Positions 13,320-25,800 of a stretch of DNA of 64,000 bases are shown here, one piece after another. Every line of letters begins with the position of its first letter. Within the stretch, counting starts at the first letter, position 1. Source of the stretch: Membranipora membranacea. Its lineage: Eukaryota > Bryozoa > Gymnolaemata > Cheilostomatida > Membraniporidae. The translations under genes and the position numbers were made by a program. Under the pieces are notes generated by a model, which saw only the letters and a program-made list of their open reading frames with translations, was not told the origin of the DNA and did no database searches. The stretch spans positions 8,310,001 to 8,374,000 of the forward strand of contig OU612065.1 of NCBI GenBank assembly GCA_914767715.1, in the 5' to 3' direction.

Positions 13320-16300
13320 TCAATCACTGACCCAGTTCCACATGATGTACATCTCACCATCGCTCATGACAGCAAAGTATGGTGCTATACATACTCTGAC
13401 ACCTGTCAGCATGTACCTGACACTCTCACTACTGGCTAACAAGTTCTCACAGCATACTATCGCCTTGTCATATGATATACTACTGTCTATTGAGAGGGAC
13501 TCCAGATCATAGTCTTCCACCACCAGCTTCATTAGTCGTTCTGCTTCCTCTTTATCCCTTCAATTTGAATTGGCATAGCTCTTAAGATGCAAACGAATAC
13601 AAATAAATGTCAACAAGGATTGATGAATGCACAGCATGGCTGATATTACCAGGATTTTTGGGCAGTTTTTTATCAGCGGCAGGATTTTTAAGTGGTAAAC
13701 TGTATGTGCTAACTCATTTTTATATTGAACTCAAATCAGGGTTACTATAGTGGGAAGAACGATGAAATATAATTGCACATCAAAAAGAGTGCAGACTTAC
13801 ACCAAATACTGCTGCTGTAATTTCATGGCTGACTCCTCATTATCCTTTATGAAGTTTTTTATTGCCCACACTGGACTATGACTAGGTACACTGATGTGAC
13901 CCTCAGGGGTCAAGGTCATCTCATCGCCGATCGACCTACAAATAACGCTATTATCTATTATTTTCATTGGTGCATACAATTGGTGCAACACAATGTTGAC
14001 ATACCCTGGACCTAGATGAAGTTTGATTCAATTTCCCTGCTTTCGGAGTCGCACCTCATCAAGAAGCTGGCAACTCACCAATAGAATGTGAAAAAGGGTA
14101 ATGCCGGCAAATTTAATTGAAGAGTGAATCGTGAATCAGAATACCTGAGTGAGTTGCATAAAATTGATTAAAAACTTACCCTGTTACAGCCAGCTGCAGA
14201 TGGTCGAGTGATCCAGTAGAGGCAAAGCTTGACATGTTATAAGCCATTCCCAGTCTGCTGACCAGACTAGCCAATGATGAGTAGTATGCGTTAGCCATAG
14301 GAAGAGGTGGCACGGTCCTGTGTACAATCTGTGAGCAAATCAATCAAAATATATCTGATGGAATTCTTCTATTTTTTGCCATAGATATACGAGGAAGCTC
14401 ACAAGTGCAAATTTAAAGTGTTAGCACCTTAAAACCAGCTTCGGCCACCAAACCAAGTCATTTCACATAAGGTGATTGAGTCAAAGGATCAGAAGACTTA
14501 ATTAATCGTATTTAGGGTATGCGTCGGTCTGTCATGACAAACTTTGTGGACGTAGCATTGATTAGCACTCTCTCCCTCTCAGTCAGCAAAAATTGTCATT
14601 TCATGACAGTGTATAGGTCTGTCCCATAGATATAAATTTTTTATATCTTTGGTTTGTCCACACTAAGCCAAATCCGGTTAAACAAACCAGTATTGCCTGA
14701 TTTTCCACAAGTTAACAAACCCGCACAGCTGAAATCTCGCCCTGGCCGTGTTTTGGGTACAGGGTCTGTGGCTAAGGCATGCTAAGATCATAGTCAGGAG
14801 TACTGGCTCAAAGGCTTATATTAAGTTGTATAATGTTTAACTACCTGAATCCCACCAAGGAGTGCAGAGAGCTGTCTTTCTGTGTCCGGAATCAATTTCA
14901 GGAACTCTTCACTATTGACTATCGCATTAAGGGCCTGAAAAAAAAGTAAACACACAAAATTATGACCATGACGGGTTTTAATTTTTCAAGAATGTATGTT
15001 GATCTGCAACAGTACAGCAACATACAATACATCTCAACAATAATCAAACTTGGTTTGTGTTTATGCATAAAAAGATGGGTAAATTATGACTGATAGATTC
15101 TAACCATTCTATATTAGTGAATATTTCGGTTGCTTTAAAGGAAATAATTTACACACCTTAGCCCATTGCTGTGTAACTTCATCAATACAAATGACTATGT
15201 CTCCATCAAAGGACACTCCACCTTCACTAGCAAATAGGATAACCCGTCCTATAAATGATACGTCAAATAAAACTTATGACTAGTACAAGATTATCGAATT
15301 CAGTACGCAGCAAAATTCTTATACAGATCATAATGTAAATGAATGATCTTCTGCACCACAAATGGAGAGACAACAACATGAATATATTATATTGTATATA
15401 TATTATATATAAACGTATATATAGAGAATATATTTAGCTAAGGCCACACCAAATTAATGTCTTGATCTAGATGACGAGCAAGAAGGAATTTTGGAGGAGG
15501 GAGGAGGTATATTATTTTTCATTTTATGCCAAAATACTAGAGGAGGCTGGAGGGAATTCCATTTTATTGTTTTATTTTTGGCAATTATGGAGAGGACGCT
15601 GGAGGGAAATTCATTTTATCACACATTTTGTGTTATTTTTACAATAATTTAGAGAATGATCAGCTGGAGGCTGGAGGTAATTTTAGTTTATTTCTATGAT
15701 CCAGATAATATTTTAGAGGAGGGAGGTAAATCTAGATCAAGACATCAATTTGGTGTGGCCTAAGCTTCTGTTGTTTCCTACCATTGACTAATTTCTGATA
15801 GCGTATGTCAGAATTTAGAAGTTGATCCAACCTTCTAAGACAGGCTAGCTGGTGAGTGCCTCTCCAGCCACAACTACAAACGACACCACCCAGCTTGTAC
15901 TTCTCTATGACATGACTATGCAGTGATTTGTAGTCTGTTCGTAGCTGTTGAGAAGCTGAGGCTAATTTGCGGGTGTTCTGAATGTTAGATGAGACCCAGC
16001 GACTGTTAAACACAGAAAGATTACAAAACATATTTATTAGGTACAGTTTAGAACAGGCACTGGCTATATCTAATCTATATCTAATCTATATCTAATCTAT
16101 ATCTAATCTATATCTAATCTATATCTAATCTATATCTAATCTATATCTAATCGTATCGCATGCTGCAACATATAACACAAACAACATCAAAGGGACAAAT
16201 AAGCAAGCACAATCAAACGCCATACACACTACACTCGTGACAAGACTGGCTTAGGCAGATTGGCAGGTTTTGAATATTGTAACGACAAAGATGGGGGTTT

Positions 16301-18795
16301 GACCTTTGAGCAACCCATGAATGTGGGTTGGACTTGTCACCCATGCTAAATTTTGCATTAGACATTACTATTTTTAGAATACTGCAGTTCCATCATATAT
16401 CTTATCTATTATCAACCATGCCAAGAAGTATGAATATGTAATGGTTGATCTATAATGATATGCTCAAGACCTTCAACCTTACTGAGGGATACAAAAGATC
16501 TAAGAAGTGATATATATTCCTTACTGCAGGGTTACAGCGGGCTTAAGCTTGTCTAATTCCTCCCAGATGTCAGTGAAAGGATATTCTTTCCCAGTGGCAG
16601 CAAAGTAATGCCGATGTATCCACTGGATTGGCCTGTCTGGTGGACCACTAGGTAGAGAATCTAAGTTTTCATCTTGTGAAGCTATGATACCGTCAATCTC
16701 ATCTAGGGGCAGATTACTCTCAGATAACAACTTTTTCACCAAACCCAGCATATTTCCATCCATCTTCACCTTGATTAATTTCAGATTGCCTGGAACAGAA
16801 GATAACAATGTGTGTAAAAATGTGATGTACTATTAATACCCAACTATGGAGCAACTAAGAGCCCCTTATTCTTGCAACTCACTTCTAGACAAAGTCGCTA
16901 CATAGGTTACATGGTTACACAGTGCTACACAGAGTTTAATGATGTAATAATCTTCCTAACTTGTTGAACTCTCAATATAATAATATGATGACTCACATCA
17001 TAAGGTTGGTGACACCTCGAGCCAATATTGAAGAGATCAGGTACCTTTATGAGCAGTCGAGGGTTCAGAAGTTTCAACTCTTTGATAAAACTTTAGCAAT
17101 CCTTTGCTTATCAGTCTCCGTTCCTCCTCATCACTCTGTATGTATTCATTGAGAAGCTTCAGGGAGGCCTCATTGACGCCCTGAGATTGAGAAAATTATG
17201 TTATGGCCACACATCTGGTAATATCTGATAAATACATTTACACCTATTTTATTCTGAAAGTATATAAGATTTAGCAAATTACAAAGTAATATTTGGCAGT
17301 GCGAAAAATAAGCAAAATTATATATTTGAATCAGTACTGAAGAGAAGATGAACAAGTAATCAGCTGAAATCCTACGATAATATAATATAACAATAACTAA
17401 GTGGACAAATGTTACCTTGGGTTCTGGATATTGACTGAACAAATCTGGATGAACACTAAATATAAATGGGCGCAGAGCAGCCTGAAGTCTCGAGGTAGAG
17501 CTCTTACTAGCAGTAGCTGAGATAAATCTGGAAAATACAGGTCATCATTAATTACACTGGTACTCTAGTAATTGGAGAACATGACTGTTAGACAATTAGT
17601 ATTACCCTAATCAGCGATATGAGAGAAGAGGCCCAAAATACACGGGCACTTGAGCTTAACCTAGAAGGGATCTGGTAGAAGGTTATTTGCCGTAATATAT
17701 GTCTCCATTTTTTTAAATATAACCTTAATTCAAGGTGACTGTTTAGTAGAGACAAAATGAGTTTTGGTGGATGAGAGGTGGGAAGCTTGTCAACCCTTGC
17801 CAAAACCACTGCCAAACTGCCAAGAAGAAAATTGTTCTTTCCCAACTTGGAAGGAGAGCTCTTGTTGTGGATGGCAAGATGCCACATTTTGTCTGAATAC
17901 TTGTCATTCACTGCCAGGTGATTTATCCCTCAAGAGTTGAGTGTTTGAGTCCCACGGGGGAGTATTCTTGATGGAATCTTTTAGCCCAAAGCGCATTCCG
18001 GTGTATCAAAGGTGTTTTTGGGTTATTGTTTTTTTCAAGTAATACAGAAACCCCTCACCAACAAAAGGTTTCCTCCGATTTAGGAGGGTGGACCAACTCC
18101 CTTCTTAACAGTCCTAAAGCAAGAATTCGAAAGCTTTATTACCCTTCCACATCCAAAAACGAACAACCCAGCTTGTTGGGATAGGCTACCGTTGAGAGAA
18201 CTTCAACCTTCCTACACCACAGCACCTACCAAAATGTTCCGTATCAGCCACACAGATGAGAAAATTTGAAATAGAAATGAGCTTCTCATTCTTCTCTTAC
18301 TAGCCCATCCCCCCTTGAAAAAGTGGTCAGGAGCAAACTGTGTATCGCTGCAAATTGTTTGTCCAGACAATGCTGTATATATCTGCCATGTCTAATAATT
18401 GGTTAACCTACAAATTGATTTGCCAATGTCCAGTGGTTGATACTAGACATTGGCAAACTAAAGGCATGTAAGTCCCAGGGGCCCATGACCTAGAACTTGA
18501 TACGGACAGTGACTGTGAGTGGTTATTGAACTCCTTGTCTTTGGCCTTGGATGGATATTAAACCCTTTTCCATTAACAACAGAGAATGCAGCAACAATAA
18601 TTACAAACTATGCAGGTGACTTTTCATACAGAAGGCAAAACTGTGTACTAATGTTGGTTACATAATGGGCACATACATACATACATAGATAGTAGTGAAA
18701 TAGTACTCGTTTTATTATTTAGACTTTTATTAGAAGACTCACCTTGTGCCTACTAGTAGCACCAACTGTTTATATGCTTTGCAGTAGCAATTCAT
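13320..18795 (-). CDS. TCAIM: TCAIM homologue (T-cell activation inhibitor, mitochondrial; DUF4460/DUF4461)
   Basis: Ten exons on the minus strand: 18743-18795 (ATG), 17416-17527, 17045-17180, 16525-16789, 15782-16002, 15157-15248, 14845-14934, 14180-14328, 13801-13935 and 13320-13557 (stop). Every junction keeps frame and the total is 1491 bases (496 residues), the length I recall for the human protein. The N-terminal DUF4460 block reads ALRPFIFSVHPDLF followed by NEASLKLLNEY. The middle has a DRPIQWIHRHYF block, DUF4461 has LSALLGGIQ, and the C-terminus MSDGEMYIMWNW matches the family end. Vertebrate TCAIM is mitochondrial with a poorly known molecular role; the first about 30 residues here are basic and hydrophobic, compatible with import. 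The first exon was chosen because it begins with ATG and joins exon 2 in frame. It shares a divergent region with the cytochrome b5 gene. Confidence 0.92.
15441..15761. mobile_element. MITE-like element with 31-bp terminal inverted repeats
   Basis: The left end (15441-15471, starting AGGCCACACC) and right end (15731-15761) are inverted copies with about one mismatch. Between them lie degenerate tandem blocks carrying GGAGG and CTGGAGG followed by T-rich runs (about 15495, 15540, 15600, 15672 and 15715). It occupies the TCAIM intron upstream of exon 15157-15248 and ends about 20 bases from exon 15782-16002, close to its donor. No clear target duplication was seen. Confidence 0.75.
16064..16152. 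repeat. 11-bp microsatellite (CTATATCTAAT), about 8 copies
   Basis: Uninterrupted tandem array of the 11-base unit CTATATCTAAT inside a TCAIM intron, 62 bases beyond exon 15782-16002. The array looks exact, so length polymorphism is likely. Confidence 0.95.
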
Positions 18796-19781
18796 GCTTA
18801 TCTGCAATCAATTCAACTGCTCAATCATTGAACCCTATCCCAAGCTTAGTAGAGCTGCTGCAGTAGTTTAGTTTGAAGATGAATCCAGGGGGTTGGAGAA
18901 ATATATTTGCAAATACACAAACATGCAAGTTGTACTTTTAGCGGTTTTATACGTCATATGTGTATAAGCCAATTAAAATCCTTGAAAAAGTAAATATTAG
19001 AAAACCACATTCATTCGAGGGGCTCTCACACGCAGACGATGTCTTACTGCATATTCCTGAGAGAACTTAGGTTAGTGGGTACCAAACCAATCAAATCAAG
19101 AACCGGTCACACACCCCTGCATTCTTTTGGCAGATATCACATGGTAAACTAGTGCTTGACAAGTGTCCCTGATTTTATATGAGAATAAAAACCGATCACT
19201 TACAAAGGGAATGACATATCATCCCCAGTAATTACCAGGGTCTACTGACATTCTAATAAAAGGAAAAGTTCCATTAAAGTGAATCTGTTCCTCAAGTTTT
19301 TTCGATATCTTAGTCGGCAAGGAACAGTCGGGCACTGTAACAGGATTCTAAAAACCATCCGATCGAACGCTCTACATTTTTACCTCAAAATAATATATAG
19401 ATTTCTGAAGCAAAACTGGGAATGAAGAGCGATTCTCCGGGTGAGACGTTTATCTTGTACCAATTATCAATCGAGTAGAACTTTCATGATATTCAGCATA
19501 ATATACTGTTACTCACCAAATGGAATAATTGTTGCATGATTGACTTCTCTTTTGTACATCGCTATAATTCACATTCTCACATCTAATTGGTGTTTCGACG
19601 TTTATAATCGTCATTGACTTATTGCTGAATTCATATTCTAACATATCCAGAAAGATAACAAAATATTCTGTATTCAGTTGTTCCTGCTTATCACTCAAGT
19701 CAAGTTATAGAGACACCATCACCTCAGAATTCTATCTGTGGTTCTCTATGTGGGGCAGAAGCTTGGGAGGACCTGTACTCT
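18796..19781. promoter_or_regulatory. Divergent spacer between TCAIM and cytochrome b5 gene
   Basis: About 990 bases separate the two start codons, which point away from each other, so this must hold both 5' untranslated regions and promoters. I see no convincing TATA box or repeated motif. Untranslated first exons for either gene could lie here. The assignment rests on gene orientation only. Confidence 0.5.
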
Positions 19782-21497
19782 ATGTCCGAGGTATCTCATC
19801 ACTGTGATCACAACTCATGCTGGGTTGTCATTGATAACATCGTCTATGATGTCACCAAATTCCTTGAGGAGGTAAAATTTTAATACATCTTCAACATATA
19901 GTCACTAATCAAAGAGTAAATTACTCCTTACTTTAATCATCCTCATCCTCCGCTTTAATCATTTCTGAATTATAATACGACAACAAGAGTGATGCCTGAA
20001 TATTTAAAGTTATGTAGCCGCTATCAAGTACACTCCAACAGACTGCCAAGCCCATCAGCAAGACCATGGCAAAGATCATCCCATTAATTCTGGAAAATAC
20101 CCCACATGTATACATTACGAAACATATGAAGCATGAGTTTTGATATCTAGAAAATGCATGACATCTCACGTGAATGAGAACAATGGTCATGATTTGCTGA
20201 TAGAACAAAACAATGGAATTTTTCCACAGTTGTTGCTCTTTGATCATTAAAAAGACAAATTAATTAATTCAGGTATTTATAGTTCCAGACAATGCGCCTC
20301 TTGTGAACACTTATGTTGTTGTATGACCTCCTGGGTCAGCCGACCGCAATCACTACCTTGACATGAGGTTTGAGTAAATATCGAGCTTTCTAGAAAGGCT
20401 AAGGAAGCTGATTTTTCCCACCAACCCTCCCGCCTATCATTAAAACAGATGATTGCATCTATCATATTGATGTTCTTCTTGTAGCATCCCGGAGGACCAG
20501 ACATACTGCTCGAGCATGCTGGTAGAGACTGTACTGTGCCTTTCCAAGATACGGGCCACACAACAGATGCAGTGAAACTTCTAACAATATACAAGATTGG
20601 AATGCTACGCGAGGTGAGTAGTGATGTCATCGTTCGTTTCTCATATATAAATGTACACAGTTGAACCTTGTCTCAACCTGTTAACTATGTGCTCCTGGTG
20701 CGCTGTGATCCCTATACTGTATAATCATAACATATGCTGCGACTTTGAAGCTGTGCTGCCGGTACTGTCCTTCTGGTTATCTTAAGTCAATTTATATTTG
20801 TAACATATCGGTACCCGCTATTTCAACAATCAAACTATTTGACCGACATTTACCAAGAGTAAAATTGCGAACGTCGAAATCTTGGCAATGAAAGAAACAT
20901 GTTTTCGAGGCATGGTAGACAGTTTAGGAAGGCTGTAATGGTTTTATACCACTCATTCTCACAGTTCTGAACAGTGCCATCCTGACCCATAAATTATTTG
21001 ATGTCAATGAGGTATGCTGAAATTATTGGATAATTTATACTGTCTGATTACACTGATTATTACTGAAATAGAGAAAATAACATCTGGTCAGTCCTTACTA
21101 CACTGTTGATACAAGTAAATTGTTTCTTGTAAAAGCTGGGCTAAGTAGGGGGTTATACAACCACACCCATCATGGCAAATAAACAAATTAACACAGCAAT
21201 GAGAAATTGGTAACTTGAGCCAATTTGGTCATTTCTTGATGTACCACATATTATATGTGGCATTCCATGGTCTATTTATAGCCATTTCCCAGGCTCTTTT
21301 GACTGTATCAGTTCCCGCAAAACAGCTCTAATTTATAGGAGTTCATTGCGGATTGAAATAGCCTTCTTTTGTATCTATATATATATATATATTATGATCT
21401 CTATATATATTCTCTATGAGAATGCGGTATGAGGGAGAAACCACTTTCTTGTAATTTCTGCTTATTTTTGATTTAGGAGGAGAGAATCACTTTATGA
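19782..21497 (+). CDS. Short soluble cytochrome b5 domain protein
   Basis: Three exons, 19782-19871, 20485-20613 and 21477-21497 (stop TGA), all in phase 0, give 79 residues. The haem-binding core is complete: HNSCWVVIDNIVYDVTKFLEE, HPGG with the first axial histidine, and DTGHTTDA with the second. Such domains carry electrons to desaturases, P450s and reductases. Unlike microsomal or outer-mitochondrial cytochrome b5 there is no C-terminal transmembrane anchor: the last exon adds only EERITL. The N-terminus is short; the reading frame stays open about 130 bases upstream of this ATG without another ATG, so an upstream exon could extend it. AATAAA follows at 21596. Alternatives are an anchored isoform using an exon I did not find, or a cytochrome-b5-like fragment. 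Confidence 0.78.
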
Positions 21498-21595
21498 CTC
21501 GACTGCCTTATCTTTTGGGATGACAGCAGATATCCGAGAGATCCAGCTCAATCCGGCTCAGACCAGTTATGTCCTATCAGAACTGCCTTCTCCGT

Positions 21596-21601
21596 AATAA
21601 A
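21596..21601 (+). terminator. Poly(A) signal AATAAA of cytochrome b5 gene
   Basis: Canonical AATAAA 99 bases after the cytochrome b5 stop codon; position and orientation fit the 3' end of that transcript. Confidence 0.55.
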
Positions 21602-22541
21602 ACACATATATAACTCTTATCAGATATAAGATGGTGACATACAAGTCGGACATTTTTCGTTATTTGTTATCAGCATTAAGACTATGAACAGTGCCAAAGT
21701 TTCTGTGCTAAAATAAGCTATCGCTCATATCGTAAAGTTTGCCAATGAGAAACATTGGAAAGAGATCTCCGTTGAAATAATTGTTCCACAACTCGTAACG
21801 TCATGTAAGATAATCTATATCAGAATGAATCCCAATAATAGCAATCTCGCCTGGCAGCTATCATTTTATCTTGGCTCAATGGGAACATTGAAGAGACCGC
21901 CCTTCGAGACCTTCTCAATATATATGCGATATTACGTTGATGAATGTCAGAATCAAGCTCGGTAAATTCTTTTGTTCTGAATGTGTTTAATTGAGAAATT
22001 GTTATCTTGTAAGATAGTTGTGTTAAGTTTACAATTTCATTATTCAAAAATCTGTTGCCTTCAATATGATTTATTATTAATATAATTATAATGATATAAA
22101 TGTGGTATGAACTTTCAAATTATTTATATAAATAATTTATAGTGTAATTATGTAGCATGGAGTAAATTATTATCATACTTTTTATACAAGTAAATGACAG
22201 CATTGTGATACAAGTTCTTATAAATTATAGATTTCAATCATTACTGATTGTGTGGGTAGTTCACATGACTTAAATCCAGGGCATTTATTAAAAAAAATAA
22301 ATAAAGTACAGACACAAAGCTTTTACTAATGTGGAACCAAGACTAGACATGTTATGTAACACATCTATGGTGCCATAATCAGTGCTTGTCTTTGGCAGTT
22401 GCCTGGTAATAGTAACACCACCAAGCATCAGCTACTGATACTCGGTGTCATGTCATCGTATGCTAGTAAATGTCATTACTACTATGGTAGTATAAAAGGC
22501 TCTAACGGTACAAAAAACATAATCCCCCTCGGCACGTACTG

Positions 22542-22547
22542 TTTATT
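22542..22547 (-). terminator. Candidate poly(A) signal AATAAA of MPPE1
   Basis: TTTATT on the plus strand, AATAAA on the minus strand, about 285 bases past the MPPE1 stop codon. Confidence 0.4.
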
Positions 22548-22832
22548 AGCTGGCAATGCAGGGACTAGTCTTCGATGCAAGCAATCTGCTGAGTAGCCCT
22601 GCTATTGATTGCTTAGTCAAACAGGCTCTAATGGTACAAGTAAACTGTAACCCCCCTCCCCCCCCCAGAATAAAAACATATGAAAGACTGTGGATCACTG
22701 AAGAGCTTTACCCGTATGACATATTACTTATCCGAGGCAGTGCAATCGACCGGATTGTCATGTTTGCTGGAAGGTAATCTAATGGAATGCTTATTGTTAT
22801 TCCCATCGGAGCGGAAATATGAGCTGACTCGG

Positions 22833-25800
22833 TCACCTATGCTTCTGATCACCGTTTAAAATCTGCTTGCTCTTCACCTTTCTGATGTAGATAAGAGTCA
22901 CATTTACGAGCACATAGAGCACTGTGAGCGATATGGTGACCCCGTACACTAAGTATACAGTATTCTCATCAGGCATGAAGCATTTACTAACTGCATAGTC
23001 TGTCGGGGTGAACTGCACCTAAAAGTGAATTAAAACTTGAGAAATTCCACTGCAATAGTGAATCAGAGCACTCTGATCCTGAAGTAGGCCCATTTTTTAG
23101 CAGTACCATATGGCATCAATGCGCAATCTGTCTGAGAACTTGTAGATCTTTGAGCGTTATAATTTTCTAGTAGACTTTTGGCCAATAATTTTAATACTTA
23201 TGCATTTTTAGTCATGAGCGGTAGAACTATGTACAATCTTGCCATATACATTACATTGTATATATGTGACCTTCACTTAAACCCAAACCAAAACTTTTTA
23301 TTTATAAACAGCCATAAACAAACATCACAGTTTATCTGACACAAAAAAGGATTGAGGAGGCATATTTCTGATTTATTATTCAGTTATTTGCCATAGGAAA
23401 CAAGGGGATCAATAACCAAATTTGAATAATTGCTGCATTACTTTTGCTGTCTCTGAAACAACCTTGCCGAAATATCAGGCCATTTGGTTACTGTTTTTGT
23501 AGCATGATACTGACATAATAATTATTATAAATTTTGACAAATACATTCCAGCCTCTTTAAGCACGGTTTTGTATCATTAAATTATATCAAAGAAAGATTA
23601 TGTAAGCGAAGAATGTCCATTGTACCAATCAATGGAAAATTTTGGCAACCTCAGATCCTTGCTTTTCACCTGATAATGGCTGATCAGGTTAATTACTAAC
23701 AATCTGAATAGACTCATTTTCTGGCAATCTACTTTATATAGAACTAAAATTTGGCGCACCTCTCGTTGAACCAAAGATTATAGATTGCTTGAACTATAGT
23801 TCAAACCTAGCCTGCAGCACCAACACATATGTGGCTTATAATCATAGCGATTTTTGAGCCTTGTTCGCAACTAGGCTGAAAAAGATTTTTGGTTTTAGAA
23901 AGATGCAAAAAACCATATATATAACCTAGAGATATGCTCACCATCAAAAAACTGGGACCTTTATGGTTTCTCCAACTAAATGATGGGATACTCCATTCTT
24001 CAACACCATTGGTGTGTTTTCTCATACAGAAATAGTGAGTGTGTCCGCTGATTATTAACCTTGGATCAATGCCAGTCATCAACTGTAACATTAAATACAT
24101 GGATCTATGGTTATAATAATAGATTGCTATCAAAAGGTCTTGTTTGCACATTATCCAGGTTCCTACTATTGGGCAGCTGTAATAAATAGACATGTATTAC
24201 AGATCTAATGGATTGCCTAAGTACTTGTTGCCCTATCATTACTATTATATAGTTTCCCTGCATGGAATGTGAGGGTAGGAAGTAATCTTATCTAAGTTTT
24301 GTTCTACTTTATATAAAAAGCCTACCATGATCGTTGCCAAAATGTAGAAGAAAATGTTGTCTTGTTTTATATCGGGATACTTCTTTAGGCATGTTGTTTT
24401 TTGTGATACTGTTGTTCAATTAATTCAATGGTCCCAAGGAACAGGACCACTCCTTTGCAGTTGCAAGAAAATTAGAAGTTCTTGCTTATCTAGTTTTGTT
24501 GAGCTACAGCCAAAATATCTACTACGCATGCAATTGTGCCTGATAGCACGCTAAGGAGGACAACTTTTGACTAAAGAAAATCGGTGAGCAGCTTACACAA
24601 AGTTCTGTGAGTAATCACAGTACTATCTGTAAGCCATTAGCCAAGAGAGTCAACATTTCCTTCAAATTTTGGCAACGAGTAAGATTACTCCCAAGGTCAT
24701 CTTATACACTAATGCAGCAAAAGTTTGATAAGATTTCCCCATTCCGCACATTTGCAGTGAAATATTATTATGTTTGTCAGTGCAACAAAAAAAGACAAGA
24801 TAATGGGAATCAAATCTGACCTTGTTGTGACAGATAACCTGACTCGCATATTGCGCAACACATAAGGAGATGAAATGTGAAGGGAAACTTCTCGACTTTT
24901 TTCCACACTGACTAAAAGCGATCTATTTATAGAGAAGTGATGACAGGTGCAAACTGCTGACCAATGATGCTGATTGATATTTAACACTTAATTATTTTAG
25001 TGCATATCTAATGTAGTCTCTACCAAGGAAATACATGTCAACAGATCAGTCAGAGGCATTCAGAGTGAACTTTTGACCTTGAACTCTGCTCACCTGTTTT
25101 GTTGCATCTTGGGATAAGCAATCATACTTTGGTTTATTCTCGATGTCTTCCCATTCTTGTGGAATTGAATCGGTATCTTTGATGTCACATTCAGCTTCGG
25201 AGTGTCTATACATTGGGTAATGCTGAAATATCACAAGAGTTGTCAGCCCATTTTATAACAGCGGACAACTCCTCTTGCCAAATCTTAGAGGCTTGATAAT
25301 TAGGAGTTTTGCAATATTTTTAAAGCAACGAGATATAGCGCCATTATCCAAATGGAAGTGATTTGAAAATAGAGTGTATTTGTCACAGGTCACAAAATAA
25401 AGAAATAATATGTGAAAAAGATATTAATTATTGAACTAACTTGGTTGGCAGACAAAGTAAATTACCTGGAGGAGAATTGGAGGTGAATATTCAAACTCTT
25501 TTCTGTACTTTTTGCAATCCTCTGTCATCTTCCAGTCATTCTAGTATAAATACAGTTAAAGTCACGGTGTGAGGCTGCAAAACACACTTCCCAATTCAGA
25601 GTTGGTATGGCAAATGCACCAGCCGTGTCAAGCTCAAGCCGGATATACAAATTTCGATAGGTTGCAGTTGCACATACTGCAGGAGAATGCAAAACTAACA
25701 AACATACAAATAGCTGGTATTACCTTGGCACAATGGAGCTTTTGAGATATTCTTTTGAGATCTTGTTTAGCTTTGGAGCACATCTGACAATCATCGCCTT

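Larger units (their letters stand above)
21498..22832. other. Convergent intergenic region, cytochrome b5 and MPPE1 3' ends
   Basis: AT-rich spacer with both 3' untranslated regions. It contains a short direct repeat aggctctaa(c/t)ggtacaa at about 22497 and 22622, and a C-run near 22653. I see no further coding exon. Confidence 0.55.

Noticed and set aside
17588-17980. tRNA-SINE-like B-box (GTTTGAGTCCCACGG, about 17944) in TCAIM intron 1.
   Set aside because: No convincing A-box at the right distance and no tRNA fold; one short match is not enough.
19933-20247. Minus-strand 104-codon open frame with a hydrophobic segment (MIFAMVLLMGLAVC) and acidic end, inside the cytochrome b5 intron.
   Set aside because: No family resemblance and no partner exons. 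The frame has only one acceptor-like site, and hydrophobic chance frames are common in AT-rich introns.
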